A stretch of 64,000 nt of DNA, taken from contig OU015528.1 in the NCBI GenBank assembly GCA_907165065.1, positions 74,319,474-74,383,473 of the forward strand. The letters are read 5' to 3'. The notes under the pieces are model-generated. The model was not told the DNA's origin, did no database searches, and saw only the letters and a list, made by a program, of their open reading frames with translations. Shown here piece by piece: positions 24,664 through 37,204 of the stretch. Position 1 is the first letter of the stretch; every line of letters begins with the position of its first letter. This DNA comes from Caprimulgus europaeus (taxonomy: Eukaryota; Chordata; Aves; Caprimulgiformes; Caprimulgidae). Made by a program: the position numbers and the translations under genes.

Positions 24664-25212
24664 TGTCATGGTTTAACCTCAGCCAGCAACTAAGCATCAC
24701 ACAGCTGCTCACTCACTCCCCCCTTCCCCGGTGGGACAGAGGAGAGACTCAAAGAAAGAAAAGGTAGAATTTGTGGACTAAGATAAAAACAGTTTAGCAG
24801 GACAGAAAAGGAAGAAAATAGTAATAATAATAATGATAAAAGAGTATACAAACCAAGTGGTGCACAGTACAATTTCTCACTGATGCCCAGGTAGTTCCTG
24901 AACCATGGTGTCCCCCAACCAACACCCCCCAGTTTATATACTGGGCATGATCTCATATGGTATGGAATACTCCTTTGGTTAGTTTGAGTCACCTGTGCTT
25001 GCTGTGTCCTCTCCCAGGCTCTTGCACACTCCCAGCCTCTGCTGGCAGAGCAGTATGAGAAGCTGAAAACTCCTTGATATGTTATAAACATTGCTTAGTA
25101 GCAACTAAAACATCAGTGTGTTATCAACATTATTGTCATCCTAAATCCAAAGCACAACTCTACACCAGCTGCTAGGAAGAAAATTAATTTTATTCTAGCC
25201 AAAACTAGGTCA
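24664..25212 (-). mobile_element. Endogenous retrovirus solo LTR
   Basis: An old retroviral long terminal repeat of about 549 bp, read from the minus strand. On the plus strand it starts 'tgtcatggtttaacctcagc' with 'ctcactcactccccc' just after, and ends 'attctagccaaaactaggtc' plus 'a'. This outline fits an LTR family abundant in bird genomes. In the minus orientation it begins TG, ends CA and carries a TATA-like TATATAAA (plus 24933-24940) about 270 bp from its start, which is why I assign this strand. A (TAA)n-like expansion lies at 24816-24836. No gag, pol or env remnant adjoins it, so it is a solo LTR. No clear target-site duplication is seen. The exact family name is not certain. Confidence 0.8.
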
Positions 25213-25228
25213 ATATTATATATAATAT
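25213..25228. repeat. 16-bp perfect AT palindrome
   Basis: 'atattatatataatat' equals its own reverse complement and starts at the base after the LTR end. It could form a cruciform or simply reflect an AT-rich insertion target. Confidence 0.8.
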
Positions 25229-26658
25229 ATTTGATTATATAGTCTGGATCCATCACCAGAGGTCATTCAGGTTAGATTCCTCTACAACTCATTCAGGGCA
25301 CAGGACACTTTTGTCCTTCCCTTCATCCAGATGCCTGTTCCCACCACCCACTTTGGTTGTGCTCATGTCCCTTGAGCATTGGTCCAAGCAGTTCAGCCCT
25401 GCCCATGAGGGCAGGAGATGATTTTTCTGACCTAGTTTAGGACATCTGAAAATTAGACATCTAATTCTGGGCTATTCACCCTACTGCCTCCTTATAGTCA
25501 ATGAAAAATAGTAGGTGCTTCCAAGAAGTGGTTCATCTCCTCCTAAAATTGGCATCTAAGATCAGATGAGTGGCCTCTGGACACCTGTGGCTAGGAGAAA
25601 GCATAGTGTGGTGTGACTAGCTAACTTAAAATTAGGCATCTGATTTTGACATGTCTGAGTCCAGATGAGAGAAATCTTACCCTTAATTAGTATTTTTACT
25701 CAGAGTAAACCTAACTAACACCTTAAGGCTGGACTTGGGAAAGCTCTGTCTTGGATATCTGAAGTCATTCCAGAATATATTAGAGTTTTTTTCAGAGCTA
25801 GATGATGACTCTGTCTTTTTTTTGGATGGAGTGAAGGGAAGACAAAGTTTGGGGGTGTGTCCCTTTGTCCTACTGCAGTGATCGCAGAGGTGAGGAACTG
25901 GGAGGACAGTCAGGGTCCCATGAGAAAGGAAGGTCCCTCCCTCAGATAAACTGTGAGGTCCCTTGGTGCTGTGAGGGGCTCCTCTCTGCCCCACCACATC
26001 TGTAGAGCCAGATGGCTTAACACTGCCCTGTGATGGCACTCTGGGTCAACTCCACCATCACTGAAAAAACATTTGCTGGAAGCCCTGGGCCATCATCAGA
26101 GCCCATGAACTTCCTACTTGATAAGCAGTGATGACAACCTAGGTGAGGTGGCAGCTGTACCTGACTGCTGAGTCTGAGCACACGTGACTGAGAGAGAATT
26201 AATCCCGGAGAGTGAATGCACATCGCATGGAGCTCATTATTCACTGCGTGTAGCAGAACAGGTGGTCTGCTGTCAAGCAGAAGGACAAGTGCTTTACCCC
26301 CTCAGAGGCTGGAATCCAAAAAATGACATTTCTTTTTCTTTGGCTGCTCTGACAAATTGAAGAGCTTTCTGAGCTCCCTTGGGAGCTTCAAAATTGAGGA
26401 ATATGGAGATTCTTTGCACTCGTGATGCTTCATCCAGTGCAGAATACAACCAAGGCTCAGTGTTGTCCCAGGGTGGCAATGGCATTGCTGCCATCAATGC
26501 AGGCAGCAGTGGGGGTGGAAGGGGGCTGTGTTGCCTGTACTACCTTCTCCTCCCTCTCTACAGCAAGCACTGCACAGCATCCAAGTAAATACATTTTTAT
26601 CAAATGCAAGAGGTAATGGAGGTGAAAATGTTATGGTTGAGGGCTAATAGACTTGCAG

Positions 26659-26684
26659 AAAAAAAAAAAAAAAGAAAAAAAAAA
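26659..26684. repeat. Poly-A tract
   Basis: A15, G, A10. No retroposed body is recognisable beside it. Confidence 0.85.
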
Positions 26685-28838
26685 GAAGCAAGCAAGCCTG
26701 CCAGGGTTTAAAATCACAATGGCTTTTAATGTATTTCTTGTCCCAGTGTTTAACTTTCATGTGTTGAAAGCAGCCAGGAGAGACTGTTGAGGGTGCATTC
26801 AGTGGCAATTGTCAAATTGTAAATCAAATGGGAAAACCAGAGTGGGTCAATAAAGATAAATAAAAGGGATCATCCCCTGGATGGGATGGAAAAGCCAGTG
26901 CTTTTGTTAGTTTGAAAATAACCTAGTTCTCCCCCAATAATCAAGAGTATTTCATTATATAGAAAACACAGGTGAAGTAGTAGTGAAGTGACTTAGCCTG
27001 AGATTGCTCATTGTCCAGTGCACCACAGTAACCGCATCAAACCAAACTACTACAAAATAAACAGCAAAAGAGGCTCTCCTGGTTGCAGTTCTGGGTGTTG
27101 CTGCCCACTATCCCCTGACTGAAACATGCCACACACAGCAGCATCTTTGCCCCACAAACTTCTGATTAGTCCTATATGAATGCTTTGAGATATTAAATTT
27201 TCTTAATAGTACTTACCTTCTTCCTGATCAGGTAGTCTGGCAACACCACAGGGGTTTCTCTTCTCTAACTAGAGCTCCTCCAATGCCAGTGCAAAATTTC
27301 AGATGCACTTCAGGCTTTGCCTCTACAACCTCTGCACCTCTCTTCAGAAGAGATGCTGGTTCAGAGCTCCCTATGTACCAGGGTGAACTCCCCAAGTCGT
27401 TTTATTCCTCAGTAGACACAAATTTGACCTCTGGCCTTTAAAGATCAAAGGCTACGGTCTGACACCATTGTACCATCTAACTTCCACTTCATTTGATCTG
27501 TTTATATGGCCACTATTTTCCACATCATTGACAAGGCATTGGGTGGGTGATTTGTCACGAGGTTGACAGTTATAGACTGTAATGTGTATAAATAACCCCT
27601 GTTTTTAAGGTAATCAATGGAAAAATGAGGCTCAAAGTCTGAAAGGTTATGAATGAATGCATTTATTCCTGCTTTTTGCAGAAACAAGGGGCAGGGGTCT
27701 TCAGTGGAAACTTCCACATAAAACATTTATTTCATGGGCCACTCATAAGCCAAGACCTCAGCTGATGTAGGGGAACAGCAGCTCTGATGGTGACGAAAGG
27801 ACTGTCTTCATGCCAGACTTTATTCTGCTGTTTCAGAGAACTGTGCTTTGCAGTTCTGCTGCCTCCACAGGAGAGCACCTGTGATGGGTGCAGGTGTATG
27901 AGGCACCCCACAACTGTGGCACAAATAGCCGTCAAGTCCAGCATACAGTGTCAGCTGATGGGTGCTTACAGAGCGGAATAAGGATGTACATCACACCACT
28001 TCCCACCAATGAACACAATTTCTTCCTAAGCTAAAAATTGCAGCTGGGCCTTTGTGTTTAACAGCCATGAAAGGACTTAACCACTTTAAAATTATCTATT
28101 TCCTTTATCTATTTTCCCTTTGAATCACTTACACAGTGGGCTCCACAGTATCTTTTGTCAATAGATTTCACTTTAATGACATACCATCTGAAAAGTTCTC
28201 TCTTAGGTTCATTTTAAACTACTGCTTGATGATATTGCTGCATGCCTACTGGTATCTACATTATGAGAAACAAACCTCTGCTTTTTTTCTGTTCCTCTTT
28301 GCTGCACTATTTGTGATTTTACAGACCTTTATCTTTAGCACCTCTTTATTGTTTATCCAAGCCCCAAAGTTCTCTGTTCCGTTTCCTCTGTTTTGTGGAA
28401 ACCCTTCTACATCTTTGATCATCTCTGCCTCTCATCTCTCTCTCTCTTCTCTAATTTTTCAAGATGAAGTCATCAGAACAACAGAGAATCTCCAAAATAT
28501 GAGTGTACAGAGATTTCTACAGTTGTATAATGAAGTCTGACTTTATTCTCAACCCTTTCCCTTAGATTTCCTAATGTTGACTTTGCTTTTCTCATCACCA
28601 CTCAGTATGAGCCAATGTTTTCAGAAAACTATCCAGAGTCTCCAGCATCTCTTTCATGACTGATATCAGCACTTTAAAAGCATCATCGCATAAGTGTAGG
28701 TAGGTTTACTTTTTTCCCCATGACTCTCTTTGCTCTAAATAACAACGAATTTAATCTGCCATTTTAGTACTACATAATTCAGTGCCCCAAGATCCTTTTG
28801 TAGCCTCTCAAAGCTGGCTCTGGGGTTGGCTCTCCCAA

Positions 28839-28843
28839 ATGCT
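28839..28843. repeat. Target-site duplication, left copy
   Basis: 'atgct', identical to 29406-29410 on the other side of the LTR. The shared flanking base would also allow a 6-bp reading. Confidence 0.8.
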
Positions 28844-29405
28844 TGTAGTAGTTTAACTTGGCCAGCAGCCAAATACCACACAGCCACTCACACCCCCCTC
28901 TACCCCTGCACCTGGGGAATAAGGGAGAGAATTGGAGGGATAAAGGTGAGGAGACTGTAGGTTGAGATGAGAACAACTTAATAACTGAAGTAAAATAAAT
29001 TTAAAACAGTAATGATAATTATAATTATAATTATAATACATATATAAATGAGTGATGCTCACCACCCACTGACAGTGATCTGGAAGGAGTGAAAAAGAAT
29101 CACAAAACTGCAATCCCAGACGAGCGAGCCTGACCAATTCCCAAGAGAATCCCCCCACTTTCCAGTCAATCCTCATTAATATACTGAACATGAAGTGATA
29201 TGATATGGAATATCTCATTGGCCTAGCCAAATGCAGTTCTGGGTTTTGCTAATTGCTACGCTTCCTCCCTCCCAGTCCTTTGCACTTGCAAGCTACTCAA
29301 ACACAATCAACATTCTTCTCATAATAAATCCCACACTGAAACCAAAACACAGAGCTTTCTAGCTACTCAGGAGAAAATTAACCCTATCCTAACAAAACCA
29401 GGACA
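28844..29405 (-). mobile_element. Endogenous retrovirus solo LTR with TSD
   Basis: A second, more diverged LTR (about 562 bp) of the same family and orientation as 24664-25212. The plus strand starts 'tgtagtagtttaacttggcc' and ends 'aaccctatcctaacaaaacc' then 'aggaca'. Shared landmarks include the 'accacacagccactcac' block, a G-rich purine stretch, 'gtgatatgatatggaatatc' and 'gagaaaattaaccctatcc'. Both ends obey the TG...CA rule, and the element is flanked by a perfect 5-bp direct repeat 'atgct' (28839-28843 and 29406-29410), the target-site duplication left by integrase. The duplication directly around one LTR shows that the provirus was lost by LTR-LTR recombination. No viral genes remain. 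Confidence 0.87.
29014..29038. repeat. (ATAATT)n microsatellite inside LTR
   Basis: Tandem 'ataatt' units. The other LTR copy has a related AT-rich trinucleotide expansion at the matching place, so this internal region of the family seems prone to slippage. Confidence 0.8.
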
Positions 29406-29410
29406 ATGCT
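29406..29410. repeat. Target-site duplication, right copy
   Basis: 'atgct' directly after the LTR terminus 'ggaca', pairing with 28839-28843. Confidence 0.8.
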
Positions 29411-30962
29411 TCATGTCACCAGCAATTTGTAGCACTTGAGTGCCTGTCCTTTCTGGGATCAGTTAGGAGCAGGGGGGATAGCAGAAGTGCCAACACAGAC
29501 ACTGACGTTGCTTGCAGTGAGTTTGGCCTCTGCTCTTCTCCAGCTCTACACAGAGGAGGTTGGGTTTCCGCAGGGGGTTGGTGGAGGCTGTTGTCTCCGT
29601 GCTTAGCCCCTAGAGACAACAAAAGGGAAAGCGGCACTCACAGTGTGCGGGCTGCAAGAGGAGCTGTTACATATTGCATGCACACAACGGGCTTTTTATG
29701 GCCTCATTAAAGTCAACAGGAGCTTGCCATCTGCTTCAGCAGGGGCAGCATCAAGGCATAAAAATATTACACACTCTAGATGGTGTTTTTTCCTGAGCAC
29801 TGGCTGATCCTTGCTGTAACCCCTGAACTAGGTATGAGTTATCAATTCTACTTCTCAGAAGGGAAAGCAAAAACTGAGAGTAATGCAGAGATTTGAAAGA
29901 TCCCGACTGTCTCTCATCTGGCCATATGTGTCTGAGCAGAGGGAGTAAGAAGCAGACATGGGAATTCTTGTCAACCTGTCTTATGTGACATCCTCCCTCA
30001 GCAGGTCTCTATTTCTGTCTGATTTTAAGATCTCTTTTTCTTAATCTTGCAACTCCAACAGTTGACAGCAAGCAAGCAATATTAACTCAGAGAATATGTC
30101 TCTTAGCAAGTGGAAGGACTGACTGGTGCCAAAGGGTGGAGAAGTGGAAGTCCCTTTCTAGAACTGGGTAAGGCAGGTTTCAGTCACAGCTATGAAAGCA
30201 CAGTCTGTTTCCAGCATCCTTTTTCTCAGTCCTACTGGCAGATAAAGGCATAGGAACCACAGGGCTTTGTGACTGAATGAAGATTGAAGAAAGTGGTTTT
30301 AGATGGATTAGTAGAAGAAGGGAGACAATGAACAGAGCAGTGCAAGCAAGTGACAAGTGACCCATGGTCCAGTACTTGAGAAGAGGTTGACATCTGAATG
30401 ATACAGAAAAGTTAAAGGGAAAGAGAAGAAACGTTTTGGTGAAGCATAGCTGGGAAAGACAAGCAGTGAAAACCTATGACTGTGATTTTCCATCTATTGT
30501 TGACAGAGTCCCCTGTAGATCTATGGCTTAAGGATGGATCCCTACGCATGAGTCATAGCTGGCTAGAGCAGCCTGGATGCCCTATCCCAAAATTTCTACA
30601 GCAGATTCCCTTCCTTCCCATTTACAATGCAGCAATCTTCTCTTTTATTCACAATGGCACATGCTATCAGTTCCCACAACAAGTTACACAAGATTCCCGT
30701 GATGAAACCATTCCTAGAAAAGAGACATGGAAGTAATGTTTGTAGATCTCTCTAAATAATATTAATGGGCAGAAAACATGGAGTCAAACCAGCCACCTTT
30801 GATCAGGCAGCTCTCAGCAACCTACATGAGAACCAGAGCAGTGAAAACTTGGTTGACACATGGAGACCAGCAATATCTTACCCACGGGTGTAACTCTGAC
30901 TTTGGCTGCAGCAAAAAAACCCCCAAAACCTCACACTGAGGTCAGTAATGTTCAGCAGTAAT

Positions 30963-31012
30963 TAAAAAAAAAAACCCCAAACCCCCCAAAAAACCCCAGC
31001 AAAACCCAAACA
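30963..31012. repeat. A/C-rich low-complexity tract
   Basis: Runs of A alternate with runs of C ('accccaaaccccccaaaaaa' and similar). It resembles interstitial telomere-like simple sequence only loosely; no TTAGGG/CCCTAA units are present. Confidence 0.7.
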
Positions 31013-33289
31013 CCCTCTCACCTACTATTTCAGATCCATACCTGCAGTGCTCTGAGGTCCCATGGAGACACGCCATGGACTCAGTGGACTTTGAATTGGA
31101 CAAGTCATGAGAGATTATCCCTGAACCTGACCAGATAGCACTGCAATTCATCAAATGATACACAATGGAAAATGATCACTTTGACAACTTATGCCTTGAA
31201 CGAAGGTACAAGTGCCTTAACACTTCCCATTTCTTGATGAGCAGCTTCCAGCTCTTTGGGTCAAGAATCCAACTCTCATCTCTGAGACTCGTTTGGGGTA
31301 TCTTCCTCTCCTGGCAGACAGCCGTAGAAATGTTTCTGTCCTGGGTCACACTGTAAAATAACTTTGGACCACTCACCAGAGATGAGTGGTGAGGTCACCA
31401 GTGGCCCATGGACCACAACATGGGACCCAGTCACCCTGATATTCCATGGGTGTTTGGATTATAATACGTGCAATAACGCTGCCGATGACTCGCATAGAAA
31501 TAAAAAGATTGAGCTCCTTTGCATAAAATCACACAGAAAGGAAAAGCAGGGCATCTGGGAGGGAAAACCTCCTATGCCTTACAACTCCCTAGTTGTTCTT
31601 TCTGTATGGCAGCAAGAAGGCTGCTGTATGCAACAGGGGTCTGCTGAAATGAGGGCATTCCTTCCGCACACGCATATTCAAAGATTAAAGAGAAAGCTTT
31701 GAAATATTTTCAGAAAAGGGGTCAATTATGTAGATTTAACATGGCTTGTTATTAAGGCCAAAACTCACATTGTTTTCACAAGGGCTGGAGGATACCAAGG
31801 CAAAGATGTAAAGGCCTGAGTCCAGATTTGCCAGGAGGAAGGGAGGGAGAATCAAAACATTGTTAATTATATCCTCTCAAGGAAGGACTTGTGATGCTAG
31901 GAATTTATCCCAAGAGGGTAATTTCAGGGCTACAAGTTTTGATATATGTTATTGCTGGTCTAAGCAGAAGCAGAGGAACTACAACTGTGGCACCTTCAGT
32001 AGCTTTTTGCAGAGGACTCTACTGATAATTTAAACAGCCTGTTCTGGGGAATGTGACATCCTTCCCCAACCTATCAGAAGTCATCAGCTCCAATACAATA
32101 ATGAGTTGAAAGCAAGCTGGTCAACAATTATTTCCATGGTCTATACAAACTTTTTGCCAAAATTTCTTACAAAGGCTTTTAAGGAAACCAGAGGCATTTG
32201 GTGAAAGGTAAAGCATTGTATCATTGATTAAAAAACTGGCCAGGACAAAAAAAACAGAGCAAGAATCACTAGTTAGTTATTACAATGCCAAATGCCTAAC
32301 AAAAGACTATCAGAGGGAACATATTAACCATCTTTTCATGCATAAATAAAAGGCTTCATTTAGAGGAATTAAGACTATTATGTTTCCTTTATATTCAACT
32401 AAAACTCCAGAAGTATTACTTTTCTCAATTAATATCATACACATTCATAGGTTATTAGAAGGTCACTGAAAACAGGGTCTCTTGAAGTGAAGAAAAAGGC
32501 GGGTTTTACAATTCCCTGTGGAGGGTTTGATGTATTTCTTGAGTGTAGGAAGGAAGGCTGGGTCTTGGTGTTGGAAAAGTGCTTTTCTGGTCGTAGTTTC
32601 CACAGCGCAAAAAAAGAAAATGGAGAATGGGTGGGAATGATCAACACTTTATACTTGGACCAAAAAATCATTTTAAAGTGTTCTATTTGGATGATAATGA
32701 AAATTTAAAATATCAATAGAGCAACTTGCTATTCCACAGTTGATCAAAAAATGATCGCATAAAATAATTCTTCAATGGAAAAGCAGATTTCAACTAAAGA
32801 TTTAAAGATCTGAACAAGTATAACTTCCCATGAGAAAATACTCAGTTTTCTCAAAAAGCTAAAATATTTGGGCCCACACACTGTTTTTCAGAGAAAATTG
32901 TGACATCTTATGAGGTACACATCTTACATCAGAGGGAAAAAACATTTTCTGATTGTCTTTTTACATCAAATTATTCCTGACTTTTTAGCATGAATTAGCT
33001 AGCAGTGCAGAAATGATGGGATAGTGGTATACTGCTTTTCTTCTAGAGATGTCAAAACATTTCACAAAGGCACTGATGTCTCTTTAACATGGGAAGACTG
33101 AGGAGAAGAAGAGCTGAAGGAGGTACCTAAAGCCAGCGTGAGACCTTAGAAGGGAACCTGCACATCCTAACTCCCCATGCAATTGCCCTTTCCAGTAAAA
33201 TGTGGGGTCTGTTATCATAAAATTAAAATCTCTGAGCTGATCTTTCGGAGGTGGCAAAAAGAGGCAATGAATAGTCACAATTAGAAAGT

Positions 33290-33540
33290 TAACTCTGATG
33301 TTTTCTAAAGGGGAAAATATAGGGCTGCCTATTTATCTCCAAATTGAATCGAAGACTACACAACTCTGCATGAGCGTTGTTATTTTCCTTTACCAGCAAG
33401 GCATTGTTTTGTTGCATGAAATCTGTATGTTCAATAGATTTGATTTTCCAAGCAGCTGGGTTATCTTGTGCTGTGAAGGCTCTCTCTTAATCTCAATTGC
33501 TGTGCTTTTCTCAGCGCCGTTCCCAGCTGCTCAGAAATGA
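33290..33540. promoter_or_regulatory. Possible conserved non-coding element
   Basis: A repeat-free, evenly AT-rich block with scattered CpGs (near 33350, 33376 and 33516) and no homopolymer runs, unlike its surroundings. An 80-codon frame spans it without family resemblance. The composition is that of a vertebrate enhancer, but that is the only evidence. Confidence 0.2.
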
Positions 33541-36500
33541 GCACAGCACTTTCATCTGTCTTTTTGTGCTCCTATTAGGTGTGACAGTTTCAACAATACT
33601 CATATGCAGAAAAATATGCAGGTTTTAATTTGTTTTTTAAAAATGTGATTGTCAAAAAAATATAGGCAGAATTATGTTTCTTTTAAATAATAAAAGTCCT
33701 ACCCTGATCGCACACTAATGATTTATTTCCTTAGAAAGATGGGCTTTTTTTTTTTCAGTTTGCTCTAACACATAATTGCAGCCAAACCTTATTAATCCAC
33801 AGGAGACAAGGGAACAGAAAAGAGCTGAAATATGCAGAGTTGGGCCATAGGTGCTTTTCAAGTTATGGTGACATACAATTAGGATTAATGTGTGTATCTG
33901 ATCATTTGGTTTCAGGTATCTTTTGAGAAACTACATTGTTGATTATCCACTTTTCTTTTTTCTTTTTTTCTATCCTGATAAACCTTTTTCATGTAAAGAA
34001 ACCCTCCCCTGGCTTTATGGGGTCATAATTTTAGAGAGCACCCACTGACATGGCTGAAGTACCAACACAACAGGAGAGAAAGGGGGAGCAAATCTACTTG
34101 GGAGGATGGGATGCTTCAGTGGAAGACTCTTTGCTCTGAAACTCAACAGTATTCAATGTTACAAGGAAGTGCTTAGAAAACCAAGCTGGAAATGCCTGAA
34201 AATTACTGTCAGCCTCACAGCTATCCTGGAGGCTGAGCCATCTGCAATGGGAGAGACAGATCTCTCCAGCTGCTTTCAGCACTCTGTGTGTTGTCATTTC
34301 TATTCGAGTTTGCTCTCTCTCAGTGCAAGGAAACGTTTCAAAACCTGCCCCCTGTGAAGGCAGGACCGACAGCTTCCTTGTGCAGAGATGGCCAAGCGTG
34401 CTGAATCGTGAGATATGATAAAGTGGTGGCTATACACAGCCTTGGTCCAGACATTTTTCTTCTTGCAGCCCTGGGGAAGAGAGCAAAGGGAAAAGGGATA
34501 TGCCAGGAAGCAGGAAGCAATGTGTTCAGGAGGGAGGATTAGATGTGCAGAGGTCCCCATATTTGCATTTCTTGCCAATCGTTGCAGCATGCAAACCAAG
34601 TTCCCTTGTGCAAAGCTGTTGGGGCTGCAGTGCAGTCAATGGTTTAAGTTAACAGACTGCACTTAAACTGGGATGAGTAAGAAGTCATCAGACATCCAGC
34701 TCCACCAGCTCTGCTATGGGAGTGCTAACCTGGGGGCCAAAAAGTCCTTGGCCCATTGCTCTAAATCCAGCTGATCCCAGACAGAGCTTCGATAAACCTA
34801 GCACCACTCCATCAGGAAAACAAGAAGGTGATCTCTTTGGACCACAGTCGCTCTTCTGTCTTTGTAACAAAATGGCTTTGACAAGGAAATGATGGTATTT
34901 ATGCAGATAGCATGCACATTTGCTCTGGAAATGTCATCATCAGGTCTAAGCTAATGTCATTTGGATAAGAGGGGGCTATTCACATCAGCTGGAAATGTTG
35001 CCAACAAACTAAGAGAGACAAGGAGGTACAAAGCCAGCCTGCAGACTGTTAGTTTTGGAGTATTTTCCTATATTCCTATTGCAGCCATGTTTATGAGATA
35101 TGCACTGAGTACAGGATCACTGTGGACTCTTTCAACATCTAATCAGCTGAGTATTTGACCCCTGTATTTTAGAAGATGTAGTGATACTGAAATTTTAGGT
35201 ACCTGAGGCTACAATAAGGACTGTAAAACATATTTCTTTTCTATGTGGAACTCAGAAAAGCAGCCAATCTGCACAATAGCCTACTCTGCATTATTAAAGG
35301 CTTATTGGTAAAGGTTTGATCTACAGCCGAACCCTCCTGGGTTGGGCAGCTCAGGGCAAAAGAGGCCTTTGCCTGATGTGGTTTGCTGAAGTTTTCTAAC
35401 AAAATAGATCACCTGCAAAAGCATTATTTTGCTAGTGCAAGTGTGCCTAAGGGTTTTGCCTATGTGAGAAAAACTGAGTTAAAAAAACTCAACTGAACAA
35501 ACAACAAAATACAATAAAGCTACTTCTCACCAATGATCTGAAAAATGACAACATTTCAAGTAGAGGCCAGAGTCCTGTGTTAGACTTTCCCTAACAGCAG
35601 ATGAAAGCTTCCCCTTCTCATGGCTCTTTGCTCTTTCTACTTTAACTGACTGCTCTTCACAGGGCAGTTAATATAAAACTAAATTATTCACTTTTGTTTG
35701 GTTTTTTTTTTCTTACATGTTTTTTTCTTTTAGCTGAGTTTTTTTTTTTTCTAATCCAATATGTCCCAGATTAATAGGCACACCAGTTCTGGGGACTGAG
35801 CAAAGGGTTTGGGCTCAGCAAGGCTGAGGAAGGACAGGAGCCCCTTCACTTACTGCTGCTAGATAAATTGTCGCACAAAACCATAGTCTGCATGTCTGAC
35901 ACTAGTGCTTACAGGCTGCAGGGTGAGTTTTCCTTGGGTGAGATAATTTTACCTCCCACATGGTTATCACTAGTGGGTAATAAATTCAATGATAGTTCTA
36001 AGTGACCTTTTAAAATGAAGACCACTTAATTATCTACAGGACACTGATTTAGAGTAAGTCTATATAGTATGTACAGTTTTTTTAAATCCTAGATGTTAAA
36101 AATGTTCTTAAGCTGCATTAAAAATATAATAATAAAAAAAAATCCTTTAACAGATTTCTGGATTACTTATGTGAGGCCCTGCAGGAATGAAAAAGCACCT
36201 CAAGGAGAAACTATAGCAACTCAGCAGTGGTCAAGTCTGGTAGACAAACATACCCTGAAAATGATGATGAAGGCCATGGTGTAGTGTCCTTGAGGGGGTG
36301 TCCCCAAGCCCAACCACAGCATGGTCCTGGAAACCCTCTGAGGAGCAAACCAGTAAGGTTGCTTCAAAGGATCATGGCCAGAAGAAGAGCAGTTCCAAGG
36401 GAACAAGTGGAGACATTCATTATAGGGAAGAGGGAGGCAAGGCCAGGAGCGTAGCCCCTGTTCTGGCTCTCCAGAGGCAGATATAATTAATAGCAGTGAT

Positions 36501-37186
36501 CAGTAATGACAATGGGACAGCACCAAGTTGGAGTCAACACTACAGTATCAGGGCTGGCCTTGCAGGAGACCACTGCCATGCAAAAAAAGAAGGGAGCCAG
36601 CAAACATCCAAAGAAAATGCTTTTGGTGGTTACAGGCAAGAAGGGGTTTGGTAGCTTCTCCTGGAATTAGACCCATTGCCATTGCTATTTCATTACCATT
36701 AATAACATTGCTGACAATAGTACCTATAATTTATATGCTCTGGTGACTTAACCCAGGAGCAGCATCTGTCTTCTTAGCAAGATCCTGCCCATACCTGATC
36801 TCACCCTGGGGCCCCAGAAGAGCCAGAGGCTTACACAAAGTCCAAAATGTGGGTTCCCCTTTAGCTCATCCCACCTTTGAACAACATCAGTAAGCTTTCT
36901 GCATCTTGATATGGTTTTCTGCCTGGTTTAGTTCAACATCTGTGGCCCAGACAAGGAGAGGTTGCTGTTCTCTCGGACATGCAGTATTTTCTGGGCAAAG
37001 GCAACAGAGCAGTGGGCTCCATAGCCCACTAGTGACCTGGTGCAAGGACAGGCCAAGATGCCCAGGTGACCTCACTCCCACCTTTCCACAGTCAGCTACA
37101 GAAGACGCTGGTATTGGTACAAATGCCCCATTAACAGGTTAAGCAGGCCAATAAGGAGCAGCTTGCTAGTCATATTTAGTTAGGGG

Positions 37187-37204
37187 AAAAAAAAAAAAAA
37201 AAAA
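37187..37204. repeat. Poly-A tract (A18)
   Basis: Uninterrupted run of 18 A with no recognisable retroposon upstream. Confidence 0.9.

Larger units (their letters stand above)
25213..28843. other. Non-coding stretch between two LTRs
   Basis: 3.6 kb separate the two same-strand LTRs, but nothing in it resembles retroviral internal sequence, so the pair is not one provirus. It includes a 16-bp AT palindrome at the left edge and an A-rich tract at 26659-26684. A frame of 134 codons at 28136-28540 is T-rich, hydrophobic by composition and unrecognised. Confidence 0.65.

Noticed and set aside
28136-28540. 134-codon hydrophobic frame that could look like a membrane protein
   Set aside because: The hydrophobicity comes from a T-rich strand (Phe/Leu codons). 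No conserved features, and the end of the frame runs into unremarkable sequence.
30963-31012. Interstitial telomeric repeat
   Set aside because: The tract is A/C-rich but contains no CCCTAA or TTAGGG units.
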